DNA from: Harmothoe impar
Taxonomy: Eukaryota > Annelida > Polychaeta > Phyllodocida > Polynoidae
Reading direction: 5' to 3'
DNA length: 64,000 nucleotides
NCBI GenBank assembly: GCA_947462335.1
Contig: OX381717.1
Location: 47,907,523 to 47,971,522 of the forward strand
Shown: positions 35,303-47,793 of the stretch, piece by piece
Position numbering within the stretch: position 1 is the first letter of the stretch
How the letters are laid out: each line of letters starts with the position of its first letter
Notes under the pieces: generated by a model
What the model was told of the DNA's origin: nothing
The model's database searches: none
What the model saw: only the letters and a program-made list of their open reading frames with translations
Made by a program: the position numbers and the translations under genes

Positions 35303-36331
35303 TTGTTGGAAATGACCATAGAAAATCCAGAAATGTCTAGTAATTCATCAAGTAACACTTTTGCCTACAGTTACCTGGAGACTACAACTCATACAGAACT
35401 AGAACACACATTACTAAGATTATCTGCATCTGTAATCATATGTGGAGTTGGAACCATCCTGAACAGTCTGGTTATAGTTGTGATAGTACATGGATCCCTT
35501 GCAAAGACCTCCGTTTTCATGATCCTACTATTAGCGCTTGCAATTGCAGATACTCTAGCTATGTGGTTCACTAATCTGGGAGAAAATGGAATACACAATT
35601 TAGTCCCTCACTCCTCATCATTATGGGTCTGTCAAGTAATCAACTTGATATCAAATACTGCTGGTATAGTGTCTTCATGGTTAATTGTTGTAATAGCAGT
35701 GGAACGTACCATTGCTATATACCGGCCACTGAAGTTACACTTATACTGCACACAGAGAAAAACTCTCTGTGTAATTTCCATTTTGATTGTAACAGCATGC
35801 CTTATTAATTTACCAGCTTTTTTCATTAGGAACAAAGAAGACACAATGAACTATTGTTACTATCTTGGGTCTGGTGCTGTGCTTTTAATAATTTATGAAA
35901 TCATATTTAGCTTTTCATACTGTATCATGCCCTTCTGTGTTACCCTGATCTTGAATATTCTGATGATAAAAAAGATTTATTCCCAGAAAAGGTTCAGGAT
36001 GAAATATCTGGCATCGCAACATTTGAAAACAACAAACTCCACCAGTATGACGGTCATGATGTTTGCTATATGTCTTGTATTTCTAGTAACTACTTTGCCT
36101 GCAAATATTGTGTACTTGCTTCGTGCAACAGGCATTGTCACTGTGGATAGTTTGTCGTTTATCATAACACTAAGGATTGATAACATAAATCACAGTGTAA
36201 ACTTTATATTGTATTGTGTGAGTGGGTCCATCTTTAGACAGGCATTGGTTCAACTCTTTACATGCCACTGCAAGAAGATATCAACAAAAGATGTGACAGA
36301 GCAATGCCCAACGGTTGAGAGGAGAGTTTGA
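35303..36331 (+). CDS. Receptor E: intronless rhodopsin-type GPCR, 342 aa
   Basis: Complete ORF with Met at 35303 (Met4 is an alternative). Landmarks: N54, D83 (AIAD), C110, E134-R135-T136, RPLKLHLYC, CIMPFC, VTTLP, NHSVNFILYC, FRQALVQLFTCHCKK. TM1-ECL1, TM6-TM7, the 3' UTR and ~130 bp of 5' flank match receptor F best, while the central ~190 bp matches D. Divergent from D. Confidence 0.92.
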   Translation: MLEMTIENPEMSSNSSSNTFAYSYLETTTHTELEHTLLRLSASVIICGVGTILNSLVIVVIVHGSLAKTSVFMILLLALAIADTLAMWFTNLGENGIHNLVPHSSSLWVCQVINLISNTAGIVSSWLIVVIAVERTIAIYRPLKLHLYCTQRKTLCVISILIVTACLINLPAFFIRNKEDTMNYCYYLGSGAVLLIIYEIIFSFSYCIMPFCVTLILNILMIKKIYSQKRFRMKYLASQHLKTTNSTSMTVMMFAICLVFLVTTLPANIVYLLRATGIVTVDSLSFIITLRIDNINHSVNFILYCVSGSIFRQALVQLFTCHCKKISTKDVTEQCPTVERRV

Positions 36332-39300
36332 TATGATTGTATCTGTTACCTTCCTCAAGTATTTTTTGCATTAGATTTGTGCATATAACTTTCAGGACTA
36401 CAAACTATTGGACCATAGTCATTATTTATCACATGATTAACTAATTGATAAGTCAGCTATATTTGTATTAAAAGAAGGGTGATATAATAGAGAGACAAGT
36501 GGTAGAATAGAATCGACCTCAATAACAAGGTCTCTATCATAGACACCCTTTCTGTCACAAATATCTACACCAACCATAGGAAACCAAGCAACAACCAAAA
36601 GTACACTAGATTTGGTTTAATGGTTACACTCCTTCAGTGAGTTCATAGGTATACTAAATGGGACACCAATGCTATCCGATTCAAGGTGAAATATATAGAC
36701 AGACATCAGAAACTACATTATGTAAACAGATCTTCATTTTAATATTTGTATATAATCATGTTTCAGTTTTATATTTGGTATATTAATGTATTACGTATTT
36801 TACTGTTGTAGTTGCTTGTGCTGTATCCATCTTTACCTTTCCTACTGGCAGAAGAATCCACCACCTGAGATTCAGCTCCACCTTTCGTAGGTGGCACTGC
36901 GGAAGGCGGTATTAAAGAATAAATAAACTATATCTTTGCATTGTGAATTACTGAGTCTAGTTCTGTTTAATTACAAGTCAATTTAGTATTCATTGTATGG
37001 TCTGTCATACCATAAAACTATTTTCTAGGAGGGATCAAAAATATCTCTCTTGTCACCTTCTAAGAGAAGCGAGTATAGATCTCTGATAGATAGGGCGACT
37101 AATGCAAAAATACAAAGTTTTGTTACAACTGCATTTTATAGAATGGTGAACCCCTTTTTCATTTAGATGATTGATTATTTTTGTTACCATAGTTATACGA
37201 TTTTCATAATGACATTGCTGAGAAAAAAGTGGGACAATAAACAATATACAAACATCAAAATATCTATAATGTTTGGGACTATTTTACAGAATTCTTTTTT
37301 TCTATCCATTTTATATTGAAACAAAGTGCAGTTCGTGGTATATATTATGACAATAAATGATGATACCTTGTTGTCCATGTTATAGTAGTTTGGTTACACA
37401 TTTTAATGATTTACAGATGATTGTTAACAGTGATATGAAGATAATTATTACAGAATACGTACAACAATAATACATAAACTAATAAAAAACACAAAGGTTG
37501 ATCAGCAATTTGACTATGGTTTCATATGTCTTCTGTTTAGGGTTAAAAAACGAGGAGCTTTCCAACACTAGTACTGGAGCATGTAATACTCTTGAAGCCT
37601 TCTACCAAGACTATATCATTAAATTGCAAGTAACTTAATCAGTATTACTGAACCATGATTATCAATGGTCTTGTTATGATCTTACTATGATGATAGATGT
37701 CTTCTTTCCTAGGAAGGCTCTGTCTTGGCAACAGTTGAATGAGGGAGCTGTTATTACAACAGTTCCATTTGCACTCAGGATTACTAATTAATTAATCAAC
37801 AGGCATCCCATAGTCTATCCCCCAGGCTCTCCTCCTCATACAATATCAACACTCTCAGGATTGACATTGACGACAGTCAGGTCCTTTAACTTTCATATTA
37901 GTCAGCTTGTCTTTACTACTAAAAGTCTTGTCCCACAACTCGGCACCTCTGTACAATGGTGATTTTGTATAGCCTGCATTGCGAGCTCTATTATACTATA
38001 TAGTATCATGCTTTGTGGCCTAAGTAAGATTATCATAATTTAAAAATTATACACAATATGATTGATACAATTAATTAAATTGTGTATAATTTTCAAATAA
38101 CAAGTAATTGAAGAAATCTGCTCAATAATGACAGGGAATTCAAAGTGGCAAATGCAGACACAAACGCCCTCTGCACCAGGAATCAGAACTACTCCCGCTG
38201 ATACCTCACCATCCTAGCGTCTAACTAGTGACACATCAGGTTTCAAAACACACCGAACAGACCGTATTACAAACTTTACCCACCCTCCCACTCCATTGGT
38301 TTATGAATCATGATATCATTTTAAGATCAAAATCAAATGATCATAAATGTATACTGACTTGTCTCATACCTTTATACTGCACAGTGAACTTAGAACACGT
38401 ATATCTTACATGTATTTCATTTTGTGTGTTATACTTTATATTACAGTTACATGAAACGGTTTCACCTGATATATATTTATGTTTATCCAAACCATGTAAT
38501 GTATATCACATGTAGAACTGTAATAGGATAAACTTTCCAAACTATATTTGAACACTTTTTTGATCCGTAAACACTCAGCATAGCAACCTTCGTCCCATTT
38601 TCACATGCGAGGGAGCATTATATTATTGTGTTTGTGTAGATATGGGCATTGCTCTGTATTAATTATTCATATCCTCCTCAAACAATGCGATTAATGGTTT
38701 GGTATATACTAGGCAGCAAGCATCAACCCGTCTTGTTGCTAATCAATGTGTCTTTTAGGGACTGGTAATTTTTTAACAACAGGGAGGGGGTGGTTTTTTT
38801 TTTGGGCGGGGGCAAAACAATAGGACTCCTTGAAGGGAGGACCAAACATTTGTTGACCCCTCTCGGGGGGGGGGGGCACAATAACTGCACCACTTTTTTA
38901 TGAAAAAGCCTGCTTGTTACTATAGCTGAAAGGGGTTGGCCGCGCTCAATTTCAACCTGCCTGAGGGGGGTAGCAAAAAATGTCGACCCTCCCACGTGAA
39001 AAAATGACCACTCCCTTATTATCCTGGTATTGGACGGTACCACACCATCATATGACAAGAAAACCTTGGTATAGACAACACAGTGGTATAATCCCCACAC
39101 ATGCCGTATATGAATGTAACAGCTACTGCACAGGTTCATTTAAACACTTATGAATACAAGACAGGGACTTATTCAAAATACGGCTTTTACTGCTTAACAC
39201 AATATTTCAATAGCCCTGTACCCCAATCCTTATCTAACTTTGGCACTGATTTAGATACGTGGTCCTTAAACGAGCCTGTATGGTAAGTGTATCGATATAA

Positions 39301-39486
39301 TACTTCTTGGGCGTAAATTATTTAAACTGAGTACACATGAGCAACTGAGCACATGAGCACACAAGCATCAAACTGCTCTGCAAATTAATCAATGTTCCTC
39401 TTGGGGTCATGTTCTTTGCGGGACCATTCATGGTGAGTACTTGTACCCGGACAGTTCCACAATAGTATCTGCTCACAGACATAAAC
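36332..39486. other. Intergenic stretch without supported genes
   Basis: The first ~150 bp is 3' UTR-like and conserved with receptor F (49713-49850). A possible polyadenylation signal AATAAA lies at 36918-36923. Around 38930-39020 is a block (GCTGAAAGGGGTTGGCC, GACCCTCCC, AAAAATGACCA) that recurs at 56775-56840. Otherwise AT-rich. Confidence 0.5.
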
Positions 39487-42400
39487 ATGAATATAACAGC
39501 TAAGTTGTGTCTCCTGCACCTTTTGATGTGGCATCAGGTTAACACCTCAACCATTTCGTCGGCAATCTTCAAAAAGACTTCCTTTGACCTTTCACTACTT
39601 AAGAACATACAATATGGCTTTGTACATGCAAGAAGTTTAGTTCACTGTGCAGTGGGGTGTCAGCTAGATGGAGGCTGCAATGGCTTTGGTTATAAAGAGA
39701 TGTCCACTGAGGAATGCCTTCTCATTAGGACCATTGGATCCAACAATAATTCTATCACTTACAATCCTGAAGGGTATCAAGTATTTTTGCAGAAAGGTAT
39801 GGATGATTGATTCACACTTTCTTACTCTATTTGCAAAATAAAAATGACTTCCTTATTCTAAGTTAAAACCGGATCGGCCAATAAAATTACCATGTTTATA
39901 AAAGAAGACAAGAAAAATGTGGCTTTGACCACGGTCGGGTTTGCTGGCAGACCCGACCATACCGACCATTTTGCTGGTCCCCTGTCCATTATCAAGGACG
40001 CAGGCTCCCAGCAACGGGTCACACTCTCCAACGTAGGCAACTCACTAAACATCGGCGCCCATGATGGAGAGTGACAGATGACGTCACAGATCACGTGACT
40101 GTGCTGGTGTCTGTGACCCAGATGTTGTAGGTTGACCAGCGAAGTCACGTGTTAGCTCTTAGAGAGCTAGTACTAGTTAGCCAGGGCCTGCGGGTTAGCC
40201 CCGGCACCCGTGGGAACCAGCGAAACCGACCATGGCCAATGCCCCATTTTCCTTGGATTGATTGACTTGATTATTGCAGAATGTTCAATAGGCCTACTAT
40301 TGGCAAATGATTTAGAATAGGCCTATATTCTTTTTCTATGTCAAATAACAACAATAGGCCTACTTCTAACAGCCAGGTAGGCCTACAAAGTAGATCATCA
40401 AATTCTGTAAATACATGATTCTGACACTGGTGTGTGAGAGCATATTAAAGTCTAGCCTAGGGCCTATCATCTAAAGTCTTGTAGGCATAGCCTATCCTAT
40501 AGGTACCGGTAGTTCCTTTATTTAGCATGAGTCATTCATATTGGCCTATAGGCCTAGATGGGGTATTGGGCCTGTCCCTGCTGCTTTGCAGATAGGCCTA
40601 CAGGTGTGGGGATACTGAACCCCCTGCCCCCTCCCCCCTTACCTACCTGCTTACTGGCTCAGGTCGGAAAGAAGGGGCCCAGGCAGGGGCGGATCCAGGG
40701 GGGGGCGCAAGGGGCGCGCGCCCCCCCTTTTTTTTGGTAAATTTTAATTTAGATGGTTCAACACCCCCAATGCTGTAGGTATTACGGCGCCCCCCCTTTC
40801 CCAAATTCCTGGATCCGCCCCTGCCAGGTCACTAGTAAGTCGCTTTTTTAGACCATTATTATAGTCAAACGTTTTCCCCGTGGGAACGTGGCACAGAATT
40901 AGGAATCCACTATTGTTGTAATGATCGTAAGTCCCGGTCGTAGGTAGGCCAAGGCCCGCCAAGGCCTACATGACGTCTTTGAATGTGGGGATCTCCCTCT
41001 GGTCCTACAACTTGCGCGGGAAAGTGCTGATGCTGCGTTCATGACGGGACCCTACCGAAGTCAGAAGCAGTTGCCATGGCAATGTTACTAAGCCACCGTC
41101 TTGCACGTCCTATTTCCTCGCCTATTTCATGCCTGGGGACATGCCCCCAGCCCCATTTCGTCATGTTGCTCATCCTTCGAGACAAACGTAACATATCTTA
41201 GCAAACTATGGCCTATATTCATGAAAAACTGCTTGTGGTTTCATGGGCTTTTCATTACCACAATCGGCCCTGTGACGGGCGCTATGACCACGTCATGGCG
41301 GCGCCCATGGGAACCTACAAAATCGTAAATAAAGTTTGAAAAGTTGAAAGAGCAACATGATGACTAATAAAATCATGTTGCTGGTGACACCTATTATGGC
41401 CAGCAACATGATTCTATTTGTCATCAAGTTGCTTACGACGTCTTACAGCGACATGGCCGCACCCGTGATATTATTTTCATTGTTATAATCCGCCCTGTGA
41501 CGTCACAGTGCCCCATGCCACGCCCATCAGAAACGAAAACATTAATAGGCTTGCCCGCGCCGCCTAAAGGCGGCATCACTGGTCGCTACGCTCCCGGGCC
41601 GCTGGCGCGGCTGGCAAACCCCCAAAAAAGTAAAAAGCATACTCTAGGGTTAAATGTTTTAAACCGATGCCCAGTTGGTAGTTATATTGGAATAATCAAG
41701 GATTTCTCAGCCTGGATCTATTTTTAGTATAATCATTTTTTAGGGATATCATAGATAAGTATAAATGGGAAAAAAGACATTGTTGTAATTTTTTTGATAT
41801 CGGTTCTGATTGGCCTGGCTTGTGAACGTCCAGTATGATGTTGTAACAACCGGGCCTACTTTCAGCCTAACTTCACATTAGAGTGACAAATGTATTTACA
41901 TCTTGATACTCTTTACTCCATGCCCTATAATGACTTAGCGCTGGTTTACTTTATGTTTGCACCTGATTTCTTATATTGTTTTGTTGTGTGTCCGCAGGTG
42001 GCTTGGATGTGTGTGTTAGATACGGGTGGGGTCTGAGGTTATATTACCATGACCTATTACAGCTATGACCAGCTAGGGCAGTGCAACTGGCTGAGACTCC
42101 TATGTATGAATGTCCAAAGTTTGAAGGATAAAATAAATAAGTTCAGAAAGTTGGATCTGAATTGTGATCACATTGGTATCACTGAATCGTGGTTGAATGA
42201 CAATGACAGAGACTGGGAGATTGACTTGCCTGGCATGACTTTGTATAGAAAAGACAGGTTAAACGCTCTGCGGAAAAGTGGTGGTGTAGCATGCTACATC
42301 CCCACCAAGTATGCAGCGTATACCCAAGTCCTTGATGAGTTATCGTTTGTAAATGGTGACATGGAATGCCTAGGGATTTTGAAGAAATTTCCTGGTCACA

Positions 42401-45400
42401 AATATAGAATTGTGGTCACCGTTTATAAACCTCCTCGAGGTAATGTCAATAGATGTTATACAAGGCTGGAGGAAATGGTGAAGCTCCCAGTTATGTCGAA
42501 TCGCGATGTGTGGATCATGGGTGATCTGAATGTTAACTCAAAAACAAGAAACAATCCTAAGTGTAAAAGAATGTTTGACTTTCTCAGGGAAACCAAATTT
42601 AAATATTTGAAAACAAGAGAGACTTATTTCCACCCTCATGGCAAATCGACAATTGACCACATTTATACCAATTGCTTGCACGTGTCTGAACATGGTATTG
42701 TCAATGATATGAATGGCGATCATGCCCCTGTCTATGTGGTCCGAAAACAACAGAAGATTGTACACACGGTTACTTATAGGGAGGTGGTGGGTCGCTCATA
42801 TAGGGACTATGCTAAGTCTGACGTGGAGGAATACGCTGAGGCTACGGATTGGGGGATGGGTGAGGCGAATCTTGAGCCTGGTACTATTGTTACTAACGTG
42901 ACTAATGGTATCGAGGCTTATCTTAATGAACGTCATCCGATCTCAAAATTTAAGATTAATGTCTCTCAGCGTGATGGTTTCACCCCACATGTCCTCGGTT
43001 TGATCAAAAAGAAAGGGAAATTCTTGAAAAAATCTCGAAAAGTAAGACGTGGGACCCTGAACCGCTTTCTGCCCAAGGTGAAGAGTATCAAAAGACATAT
43101 ATTGGCCCTACTTGTAAAAAACAGGAGGGCCAATATAAGAGAGAAGTTGACCAAATATAAGGGTGACCCGCGGCACTTCTGGGCTGAGGTTAATACTTTA
43201 TGGAAAGGACCCAGAAAAGAAATTGTAATGAAACTGAGATTATATGATGGTTCTGACATGCCTCATAACTTGATGCCTGACTTTGTAAATAACTATTATT
43301 GTGACATTGGTCAATCGCTGGCCGGGGTCTTCCCTCCAGTTGGTCGACCCGTCGCTGATATTAACATTCAACAGGAGGGTGATCCAGGTCTAGACTTTGC
43401 TTTTGGCTTGATTAATGTTGACGAGGCTCGTAAAATTGTGAAATGCATAAACGCAACAAAATCGTCTTGCATAAAACATGTCAGAGCGGCTGTCGTGAAG
43501 GACATGCTTCTTGCTAAGCCTGACCTAGTTGTGCACATGGTGAATAGATCCTTCGCCACTGGTGTCTTCCCGGATGCACTTAAGCTGGGTTGTATTATTC
43601 CGCTGCCGAAGGCTGGGGACTTAAGCAAGGTCAACAACTGGCGCCCTGTAAGCCAACTTAATATTTTCTCGAAATTATTAGAGAGAGCTGCCCACAGACA
43701 ACTAATGAGTTACTTAATACATAACAAAATTATAGACGATAATCAGTTTGGCTTCATGCCGGGACGTTCTACGGCCGGGGCAGTCTCTGGGCTGGTACAG
43801 GATTTGTATGAATCCAGAAATAGAGAGGAGTGTGTCTGTGGCCTTCCTGGATCTCAGGAAGGCGTTTGATACCGTAAATCACACCCTCCTATTAGCAGAA
43901 TTAGGTCGAATTGGCTGTCAGCAGAGTTCCGTCAACTGGTTCCGCTCATACCTAACTGACCGGAAACAGGTAACTACTGTTGGAGCGACTCAGTCAGGGA
44001 GCCGTACAATTACCTGTGGCGTTCCACAGGGCTCGGTCCTGGGGCCGCCCCTATTTATAATATGTGAGCAGGCAAGCAGAAAGGGGTATCCCCGCGGGAT
44101 TAGTACCAATTTTAGCCACCAGGGGGCTCCACCATGGCCTAAATTGGAAGAAACAGGCTAATATTTGTTTTTTGGTACTTTTTTCTGGAGAATTCAGAAG
44201 TTTTATACAAAACATTCCATTTTTAGTGAAAAGCTTCCTTATTTGGAATGCAAAAAGAACGTTTTAGAGCCTAAATGAGTGTCTTTGCTGATATGTGTTG
44301 CCATGGAAACATGATTTTTGTTCCAAATACAGAAAATAAAGAAGCCCATTGATAGAATGATTCACAAGGATTACTATGGTCAAAACAGAATAAAATTATC
44401 ATTTCTAGATCAAAAGCTATGGCCTATAGGAGGAAAATGTATGATCATTTTCTAATTATTCTAATTATGCTAATTAGATAGAGATATCTTGGAAACTATG
44501 AGACTTAGAGCTAATTGGGGGTTTGGACAGGGCCATGCCCACCAATATTCATATAGCCATTTCTCAAAAACTAGAAATGATATCCTCTTGTGTAATATAT
44601 CAATGGAAAGCTTATGATATAAATTTTAAAGTTGACATTTTCGTCGGATATCCCTTTCCCCTTGCCTGTACACATATATATTGATAGTGTTGTTAAGAAA
44701 ATAACTAATGGTCGATATTATCTATATGCTGACGACTTAGCATTGGTGGTAAGCAATCGTGATCCTAGTTTGGTCATGAAACTGATACAGGATGACTTGA
44801 ATGAAATTGTTGCTTGGTGTGACAGTTTTAGGCTCACTGTAAATAGTGAAAAGACTAAAATATTGTGGTGCTTTGGTGAGCGGTGTGACATCGATTTCAA
44901 TGCGTACCATATAACCCTGAAAGGTGTAAACCTGGAGGTCGTAGAAAGCTTTAATTACCTAGGTGTCACTGTTGACTCCACTCTAAGCTTCAAAAATCAA
45001 TGTAAGAAGGTCATTGGCTCTGGAAATGTTAAGCTCGCATATTTACGTAGTCTAGCTAAGTATATGGATGAAGATCTAGCGGTGCTCCTGTATAAAACAA
45101 TGGTGTTACCGGTACTGGAGTACTGCAGTCTAGTATTGGATGGAGGTCCTGATACTTTATTAACTGAGATACAAACGATACAGAATCACTGCCTTCGGGC
45201 CTGTGCCCATATATGGAATGCCAGAGCAATTACCAGGGTGGATCTGCATGTGAGATGTAACTGTAAATTCTTAAATATCAGAAGGAGGGAAAATCTTCTA
45301 TGTATGATGTACCGACATGCACAGGTTTGTGATAACATTGTAGTCCCGGTGAGAAACCTGCGTGGTAATGCTTATGTAAAGATTAAAGCGCAGCGCCCAA

Positions 45401-47446
45401 AAGGTGAATTATACCGCAAGAGCCCAAAATACAGAGGCTTATTGGCTTGGAATAAGCTGTCAGGTGATCTCCAGAGGCTGGACACGTATCATGCGTTTGT
45501 TTGTAAAATCAAGGGTTAGAGATAAGCTTAAGCATAGGTCTGAATTATTGAAAACCAATCAAAGAGTGATTTACATGACTTGTTGTAACTTATTGATGAA
45601 TTGATTTGTTGAACAGCAGTTGTGATAATTTATGGTGAGTTAATTATAGAAGTATGGATTATGGACTGTGTTGACCGGGCTTCTATTGTGTCCCTGGTAA
45701 ACTTACTGCGACATATTACCTGATTTGTTACTGCGAGTTACTTTACTTATTACTACTGCGAATTATTATCTAGAATATAATATGTAGGCTATATTAATTG
45801 TATAGTCTTGGTTAGATATATGTGCGTGGACTAGATACGTGTAAGTGCACGTCTATGTCTGCGACGAGGAATAACTGTGATTTATCAACTGTAATCATCA
45901 ATCTTAGTCCCTAGCATGAATACTGAATTACTATTATCATATGCATTTATCATGTAGGGAAGTCTATCGATCAAGCCCGCTAGCTGAAAGTTGAGCTGTG
46001 TTAATGCTCTATATTGGCTGTATCTACCGGTATACGTGCATACATCCTTTTCGCCATTTACCTGTTGTATATTGTATTGTTGACTCGTCGTGCATGTGCA
46101 TATTGCCACGAGTCTTTGGCTTAATTTGAAAAACTGTACATGTATAGAAATTCTGTCCAAATAAAAATTTTCAAACTCAAACTCAAATCAAAGCCTATTT
46201 TCCATGAATGTTTTTATATTTTTTTTTACAGAACTGCCCTCTCACTGTGGCCAGGTTCACACTAAGGAGCCTGGTCTATCTCTGCTAGGACTGCAGAATG
46301 GGCACCTTATTGTGGTGTACTGTGAACAGAATCTTCATGGAGGAGGATATTTGGTGAGTTGGTGATATACAAAGCCCCCACCCTACATGCCAATATTTTA
46401 AAATCTAGCAGGTGGATCTTAAGATCTATTATATTAGAATATAATGAAGGCATTGAGTAAATATGCATGTATATACATAATGATTTAATATAGGCAAAAA
46501 GGAGTCGGGGGTGGGACAAACATAATCATCCTACACCAGACCCCTGATCCTTCCTCTGTGATTGTCGAAGGGAGGCAGGCAGGAAAATTGGAGGGGGAGG
46601 GGGGTGAGACTATTTTAGCAGCAATTTGAATACTACAGGTAAAATAAATAAATTGGCTACATGACACTCTGTCCTACATAATTATACATGATCAATATTG
46701 CCAGGTTTTCCAGCAGCGATCTGATGGATCTGAGAACTTCCAACGACCCTGGATGGACTACAAACTGGGGTTTGGTAAACCCTGGGGTGAATTCTTGATT
46801 GGGAATGAGAACCTCCACCAACTGACCAAGGACAGGAATGTATCACTCCTGATAGAGCTCGAGGATGACGCAGGGGTGAAGGTGGAAGCGAAATACACCA
46901 ACTTCGTCGTAGCAAGTGAAGCCATGAAATACCGCCTAGAAGTCAAAGGCTATGCAGGGGAAGCAGGTAGGGATAAATACCCAGACAGCATTGTCCATAT
47001 GCGTTTGAGCTGGGCAAGCTTAGCTTGCCTACATCTGGGAATTTCAAATACTTTATGACATACTCATCTGTGATTATTCTAAGAAATGAAGAAATGAAAT
47101 TGTCAGAAATAAACACAGGTGAATTCTGGTGAATTTTGGCCTGATGAACGTGCAGAAGATAAAATTATATACATAAAAGATAAGAGAATCTATTTTTATT
47201 TCAGGTGATTCCCTTGACCGCCATAATGGTATGAACTTCACAACTTATGATCAGGATAATGATGACAAATCTAATGCTAACTGTGCAACTAAGTTCAGTG
47301 GGGGTTGGTGGTACAACTACTGTCACCAGGCCAATCTGAATGGACTCTATAACTCAAATGATTATGGAATGGGCATTAACTGGGCGAGGTTTAGAGGACA
47401 TGAATATTCAATACCCTTCGCAAGAATGATGTTGAAATACCAATAA
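39487..47446 (+). CDS. PAN/apple plus fibrinogen-like domain secreted protein, 311 aa, four exons
   Basis: Exons 39487-39796, 46232-46353, 46705-46966 and 47205-47446; phases 1, 0, 1; all GT-AG; the sum is an exact multiple of three. Exon 1 gives a signal peptide (KLCLLHLLMWH) and a PAN/apple-like Cys pattern (HCAVGCQLDGGCNGFGY ... ECLLI). Exons 2-4 give a fibrinogen C-terminal domain: GGGYLVFQQRSDGSENFQRP across an intron, the Ca-site-like DQDNDDKSNANCA, and GGWWYNYCHQANLNG. Related secreted proteins (ficolin/FREP-like) bind carbohydrates or microbes; that role is inferred. Intron 1 (6.4 kb) contains a LINE whose tail ends about 45 bp before exon 2. Confidence 0.92.
40684..40823. mobile_element. 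MITE, CAGGGGCGGATCCAGG family
   Basis: Ends CAGGGGCGGATCCAGG and CCTGGATCCGCCCCTG; CCAGG on both sides (40679-40683, 40824-40828) as a candidate 5 bp duplication. Inside intron 1 of the fibrinogen-like gene. Confidence 0.85.
42049..43869 (+). pseudogene. LINE endonuclease and N-terminal RT reading frame
   Basis: 606-residue open frame: endonuclease/exonuclease/phosphatase fold in the first ~240 residues, a basic linker (KKKGKFLKKSRKVRR), then RT fingers. It leaves frame after ESRNRE; the next frame from about 43830 continues with the RT palm motif VAFLDLRKAFD. Confidence 0.85.
44063..44678. mobile_element. TIR element inserted in the LINE reverse transcriptase
   Basis: Left end ATATGTGAGCAGGCAAGC then GAAAGGGGTATCC; reverse complement of the right end ATATGTGTACAGGCAAGG then GAAAGGGATATCC. 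It interrupts RT between FII and YIDS codons. Same family as 23970-24589. Confidence 0.85.
44680..45519 (+). pseudogene. LINE C-terminal RT fragment after the insertion
   Basis: Starts in frame at YIDSVVKKITNGRYYLYADD and runs to the stop at 45519. YADD supplies the catalytic Asp pair; thumb and C-terminal conserved words follow (YLGVTVDSTLSF, NHCLRACAHIWNAR). Confidence 0.85.
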
Positions 47447-47685
47447 GAAATAATATAGAAAATTTGGTATGTGGTCAAAAGCCTGATGTGATCAAGACTG
47501 TATTCTTTGGTGTATTCCCAGTCACAGTGCAAACTTCAAGAAATATCACATTAAATTGTGCAAGAGATGGTTTATTGACTGCCTCCATGCCATCTGGTAG
47601 GGTCAACAGGTTCATCCCAGAATGAACATACCGCTGGTGAAAACATGTAAATCATATTCTAATATAAGTAAGATTGAACCTAGTA

Positions 47686-47793
47686 CCCAGTGGGCACAGA
47701 ATTTAGTTCAATGTTGAATAAACATTAAATCAACATTGAATCAACATTATCAACCAGTTTTCAATGTTGATTCAATGTTTTGTGCCCACTGGG
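47686..47793. mobile_element. 108 bp palindromic MITE, CCCAGTGGGCACA family
   Basis: CCCAGTGGGCACA and TGTGCCCACTGGG at the ends, TA on both sides. The interior repeats TCAATGTTGATTCAATGTT in both orientations. About 240 bp after the fibrinogen-like stop codon, so it may lie in the 3' UTR. Confidence 0.92.

Larger units (their letters stand above)
42000..46186 (+). mobile_element. Defective CR1/jockey-like non-LTR retrotransposon (LINE)
   Basis: Endonuclease part from 42049 (LLCMNVQSLKDKI, ITESWL, GDLNVNSK, TIDHIYTN, GDHAPVYV), then reverse transcriptase (NNWRPVSQLNIFSKLLERA, DNQFGFMPGRST, FLDLRKAFDTVNH, GVPQGSVLGP, YADDLALV, FNYLGVTVDS, YCSLVLDGG), stop at 45519. The frame changes near 43830, and a TIR element splits the RT between GVPQGSVLGP and YADD. 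The 3' end is a TCAAAC-type tail (about 46165-46186). No ORF1 seen upstream. Same orientation as the host gene. Clade by motif only. Confidence 0.88.
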
